Positions 19,569-23,071 of a stretch of DNA of 23,071 nt are shown in pieces. The stretch's first letter is position 1. Every line of letters begins with the position of its first letter. The DNA is from Mnemiopsis leidyi (Eukaryota > Ctenophora > Tentaculata > Lobata > Bolinopsidae), in assembly GCA_000226015.1 (NCBI GenBank), contig JH155938.1, positions 101,028-124,098 on the forward strand, read 5' to 3'. The position numbers and the translations under genes were made by a program. The notes beneath the pieces are model-generated. The model ran no database searches and had not been told where the DNA came from. It saw nothing but the letters and a program-made list of their open reading frames with translations.

Positions 19569-20717
19569 GATGAGGTCCACTCCACTGATGTGTCTAGTGA
19601 TCTGAAGTCCGATACTGGTTTAAACGTCCCCTTGGAATTTATACAACACTGTTGTAAGATTGACACGTAAACAAAGAATTTCATCTGGTGTGGTAGCTAT
19701 TTATAAACTACCATAGAATTTTAAATCGTATCTGATGCTGTATAATTTTACAGTATAATTGACATTGGTACACAATGTATAACGATTCAATTACGCGACT
19801 AGGTGACTATTTCCAGCTTTCTATCAAATGAAACTCATGTGACTACTGACGTGTGCATTTTTATCGCATGATTTTTATACTATGTTTGATGCAAATGTTA
19901 ATACTTCATCATCAAAGCGCGGCAAACAAGTAACAATTTGTTTTGATAAATCAGCATGAATTCAAGTTTTTCATCAAACCAGACACAATTTTTTTATTAA
20001 CTTATTCAATTAATATTCTTTTTTATCAATTGTTTATGTACAGCCAATAATTAAATTCTACTGTGAAAAATGTTCACAGTTTTTTACTAGCTTTTTACGA
20101 AATTTCTTGATGATAAGAGTTGATAAATATTTTCATAGAAATAATATCTAAAGTGACAATATTGCGCTCTGAATTATTACTTCTAAAATCAGGTTAAAGA
20201 CAGAGAGTTCTGTGGTTCATATAGAATTATCAATTCAATAAAGTAAACCGCATGGTTATTTCGTCACAAGTGCATAAATCCACGATAGTTGGACTTGAGA
20301 AAGATAATAAGGCTTATTGCTAATTTTGTATGTTTACTTCAATTAATGGCTAATTGTATTTGGAGTTAAGTATTTTCTCAAATGGCGAAGTTATTTTCTT
20401 GCTAACGTATTCCTGCGATCAATTTTTATCTATAATGCGAATTTCTTATTAACTTATTACCTTGTTACCAGCTATTTCTAATTTAATGAACAAATTGCTA
20501 TTAAACTTACAACAATATTTTATAGTCATGTTGTATTATTCTTTGTTAATAAACATTGCATTAAAGTAAACTCGAAATTTCGCAAAACACGGGTTGCTAC
20601 TTACGACAGGCTAAAATATCAGTGACATTTTTTCATTCCACATAACTTCTTTTGGTCATTGATACTTGTATTATTTCAAAGAGTCTCTTAATAATCACTA
20701 AACAGCAGTAGCGTGTC
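19569..20717. other. AT-rich PCLAF-RANGAP1 intergenic region
   Basis: About 1.15 kb of very AT-rich DNA. AATAAA at 20237-20242 is a possible but distant poly(A) signal for PCLAF; ATTAAA near 20049 is closer. No gene, tRNA or clear mobile element is seen. The last few hundred bases should include the RANGAP1 promoter. Confidence 0.4.
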
Positions 20718-22349
20718 ATGGCAGATAGTCTGGCAGCCAACCTAACCAAGTTCAATGTTAAAGATGACAGGATCGTATCGTTTGAAGGCCAGGGAATAAA
20801 GCTGGACAACGCTCAGACAGGTAGTAAAACTTCATGCTCTATCTACATTTACTTTAAAAATGCTATCATTATGTTTACAGAACTCTTAGAGGGTAACAGA
20901 TCGGAAGGTCATTGTTATAGTACTAATAACTTACTCATTCCCTTTAGCTGAAGACATAGTGCGCGCAATAGAAACATGTACCAATATGGAGATACTCAAT
21001 CTCGCTGGAAATACTCTAGGTGTAGAGGCTGCACAGGAGATCGCTAACGCACTCCAGAGTCGGCCTACTCTCAAGGTTCGACTGAAGAATCAAACCCATT
21101 TTCATTCGGAGTTCATTGATGTGCCACCTTAAATTTTCCAGATTTCTAGAATTCTTGTGACCAATTTAGACATTGGATGGAATTTGATGAAATTGGAGAT
21201 TTATTATCGACAGAAAGTAATCCCTAATACTCACTTTCAGTTCGCTCTCTGGAAAGACATGTTCACGGGTCGACTGCGCTCCGAGATTCCTCCCTCCTTG
21301 CGCTCCCTCTCTAGTGCCATGATTATCGCCAACACGCAGCTCATCGAGCTGGACCTCTCAGACAACGCCTTCGGACCTGACGGCGCGGAAGCTATTCGCT
21401 CTCTGTTGACGAGCCCAGTAGCGTACACCATACAGACACTGAAGTTTCAGAACAACGGGTTGGGAGGAGGGGGTGTTGTAAGTAAAACTTTGTTCTGTAC
21501 CTGTCTGTTTTAAATGTAGCTGTAAAACTTTGTTCTGTACCTGGTTGTCTGTTCTTATTGTAGCTGTAAAGCGTTGTTCTTTTTTCTGTTGGTTTGTTCT
21601 TATTGTAGCTGTTTCTCGTTCTGTGTTATTCAATATATAGGGCGTCTGTTTCAATTAAAATTCTTCCCAGCTTATCAGAAAATAACAATTCACTAATTTC
21701 AGATAATAGCAGATTGTCTGAAGGCAAACTATGCCCGGGCCAAGAAGGATGGAAAATCTCTCGATCTGAGGACATTCATCGCGGGTAGAAATAGGTTGGA
21801 AAATCCCGGTGCGAAGGCTCTTAGCGAGGCATTTTCTGTGAGTAATTCTTTCTAAATTCTTTATCTGCTCTTAGTGATTGTTCTACTAAACCAAATCCCT
21901 CCTGTGAAAAACTTGTGTATAATCAAAGCACATCCTCTACTCACTTATCCGCAGCTATTAGGAACACTGGAGCAAATAGAGGTTATCCAGAACGGAATAC
22001 AGTACGAAGGAATTGCTGCTATAGCCGACTGCATCAAACATAGTCCTAACCTCAAGATTCTGAACTTAAATGATAACATCATGACTCCAAGAGGAGCTAT
22101 AGCCATTGCTAAGGTACTTGATCAACTTAACCCATTATTCAACTGTTCATGTGTAATGTGTCAGTTGTTCAAGTTCCTTGCTGGGGTATAGTAAATTTCT
22201 AAGTTGCTTCAGACTGAGGAAACTGCTTCATTTTCTAGGCGCTACCGTCAGCTACGATGTTGGAGACCCTGAACTTGGGCGACTGTCTGGTAAAGAGTAA
22301 AGGAGCTCTAGCCATCGCTGAAAAAATCAAAGGTCTTACGAATCTGAAG
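20718..22349 (+). CDS. RANGAP1: Ran GTPase-activating protein 1 (RANGAP1), N-terminal part, 6 exons seen
   Basis: Exons 20718-20820, 20948-21075, 21241-21477, 21703-21837, 21955-22113 and 22239-22349 join in frame and encode residues 1-291. The last exon ends at a good donor (AAG|GTAAGC), so the gene continues beyond the window; human RANGAP1 has 587 residues. The chain is made of RNI-type leucine-rich repeats with family-specific motifs: MEILNLAGNTLGVEAAQEIA, DMFTGRLRSEIPPSL, ELDLSDNAFGPDGAEA, IAGRNRLENPGAKAL, LKILNLNDNIMTPRGA and LNLGDCLVKSKGALAIA. Arg88 in the TGR motif corresponds to the catalytic arginine of yeast Rna1p (Arg74). RanGAP stimulates GTP hydrolysis by Ran on the cytoplasmic side of the nuclear envelope and so powers directional nuclear transport. 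Whether the C-terminal SUMO-acceptor domain exists cannot be seen here. Met at 20718 gives an N-terminus of normal length. Confidence 0.93.
21482..21625. repeat. ~44-bp tandem repeat in RANGAP1 intron 3
   Basis: Units at 21482-21521, 21522-21565 and 21566-21610, plus a partial fourth, follow the pattern GTAAAACTTTGTTCTGTACC then CTGTT...ATTGTAGCT. The first begins four bases after the exon 3 donor. Each unit ends in a TGTAG motif resembling a splice acceptor, so several weak decoy acceptors lie close to the donor. Confidence 0.85.
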
Positions 22350-22998
22350 GTAAGCAAGTTCGGTTTCCCTGAAATATTGAGCTCGCGTAGCGCGCTCTGA
22401 CTTGAAGTCATCACAACGTTTAATTTTGAATTGCATTTCGCGCTTCACAACTGTTCCTTGTGATTGGCTGTCAGATACTATGGGATAGTGCCCGCCTAAA
22501 GACAAACTTTGTGCCATTCAACGAAGCAGATAGCATTTCTTCGTTATCAGTGATAAAACCAAAGTGTTGTTTGACCGTCATGTGCTTACATGGGTCGGAT
22601 CTTATTTAATGCCTGTAATGATTTCCCTTACAAATCTCAAATTATCTAAAGTTATCGTGTACCGAAGGATAGAATAGAATGCTCGACGTTTTTGAACTAA
22701 GAATGATAAAAATTGTATGACAAAGAGGTTAATTTTCTCTCTGAAAATACATCTATGAACTGTCTTTGCCAGCATTCTTGGTTTCAGCTTGAAACAGGAC
22801 GTCCAATCACTCCAATATGACATAAGTACAGCTACGTTAATCGACTGGTTTCAATCCAATTGCCTTGTTCCCACAACATGTAAGAGAACATTGGGGTTAC
22901 ATCTTACTGAACCGAGGTTTGAACCATCAATGTCGTGCGAAAGGTCAAATTCAACATCTGGGTTAACGCATGAGAATTATTGGACATGAAACAAAAGT
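22350..22998. other. RANGAP1 intron 6 (incomplete), no exon seen
   Basis: No further RANGAP1 exon (expected to encode an LRR beginning like ELNLSFCEI) can be found before the window ends. A near-palindrome, GAGCTCGCGTAGCGCGCTC, lies at about 22380-22398. The ORFs here do not look protein-like. Confidence 0.45.
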
Positions 22999-23071
22999 TG
23001 TCAGAAGTGGGATTTGAACCCACGCCCACATTCGTGGACCAGAATGCTCACTCGTACGAGTGCAAGATTAC
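22999..23071 (-). tRNA. tRNA-Leu(CAA), 3' part with intron, cut by window edge
   Basis: Read on the minus strand, the sequence gives the 3' anticodon-stem half TTCTGG, a variable arm with stem CCAC/GTGG around GAAT, the T-arm GTGGGTTCAAATCCCAC, acceptor strand TTCTGAC and discriminator A. A Pol III stop TTTT follows at 22996-22993. The long variable arm and the acceptor sequence match animal tRNA-Leu. Bases upstream of TTCTGG (from 23045 to the edge) fit the intron of tRNA-Leu(CAA): a self-complementary CACTCGTACGAGTG at 23049-23062 can fold as a small hairpin, and CTTG at 23066-23063 can pair with the anticodon CAA plus G37. The anticodon itself lies outside the window, so CAA is inferred from the intron and the stem. 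The internal B box is GGTTCAAATCC (23010-23020). Confidence 0.8.
23010..23020 (-). promoter_or_regulatory. Pol III B box of the tRNA-Leu gene
   Basis: GGTTCAAATCC on the minus strand differs from the B-box consensus GGTTCGANTCC at one position. It forms the T-loop of the tRNA and is the TFIIIC binding site. The A box is outside the window. Confidence 0.75.

Noticed and set aside
22869-22970. Possible second tRNA or SINE (GGTTCAAACC on the minus strand)
   Set aside because: No matching acceptor or anticodon stem can be drawn around it.
1-23071. CRISPR array, bacterial operon or phage system
   Set aside because: No regularly spaced repeats, and the genes are split by spliceosomal introns and encode animal proteins.

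Overview
The window looks like nuclear DNA of a non-vertebrate animal. It is AT-rich, most genes have several short introns with GT/AG borders, and the conserved genes are metazoan (PDE12, TTC27, GINS2, HYPK, a PCLAF/PAF15 homologue, RANGAP1). It also carries a probable intron-containing tRNA-Leu and non-autonomous DNA transposons. The phylum cannot be fixed from the sequence alone. All gene names rest on recognising protein families by eye, not on a database search.

Layout, left to right: about 1.6 kb without a convincing gene, holding a 175-bp hAT-type MITE with a perfect 8-bp target duplication; an 8-exon PDE12-type 2'-phosphodiesterase (+, 1630-5749); a 3-exon RING-H2 protein (+, 6316-8471) with a ~736-bp inverted-repeat element in its first intron; an intronless AIG1/GIMAP-like gene (-, 9563-10747) whose GTP-binding motifs are degenerate; an intronless TTC27 (+, 11093-13429); a 5-exon GINS2/PSF2 (+, 13706-14977) with a tandem duplication across one splice donor; a single-exon HYPK (+, 15770-16102); a 2-exon gene for a small secreted eight-cysteine protein (-, 16514-17096); a 4-exon PCLAF/PAF15 homologue (+, 18012-19568); the first six coding exons of RANGAP1 (+, from 20718); and the 3' part of a tRNA-Leu gene (-) at the right edge.

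The genes do not form a pathway. They are mostly housekeeping and cell-cycle genes: GINS2 and PCLAF both act at replication forks, RANGAP1 in Ran-driven transport, HYPK with the NatA acetyltransferase, and PDE12 in mitochondrial RNA turnover. I do not see a complete unknown system. The most notable observations are the PCLAF N-terminus, which copies the histone H3 tail closely but has Met where H3 has Lys4; the GIMAP-like protein that appears to have lost its P-loop; the duplicated splice donor in GINS2; the unrecognised eight-cysteine secreted protein; and splice-acceptor-like sequences just upstream of several start codons.
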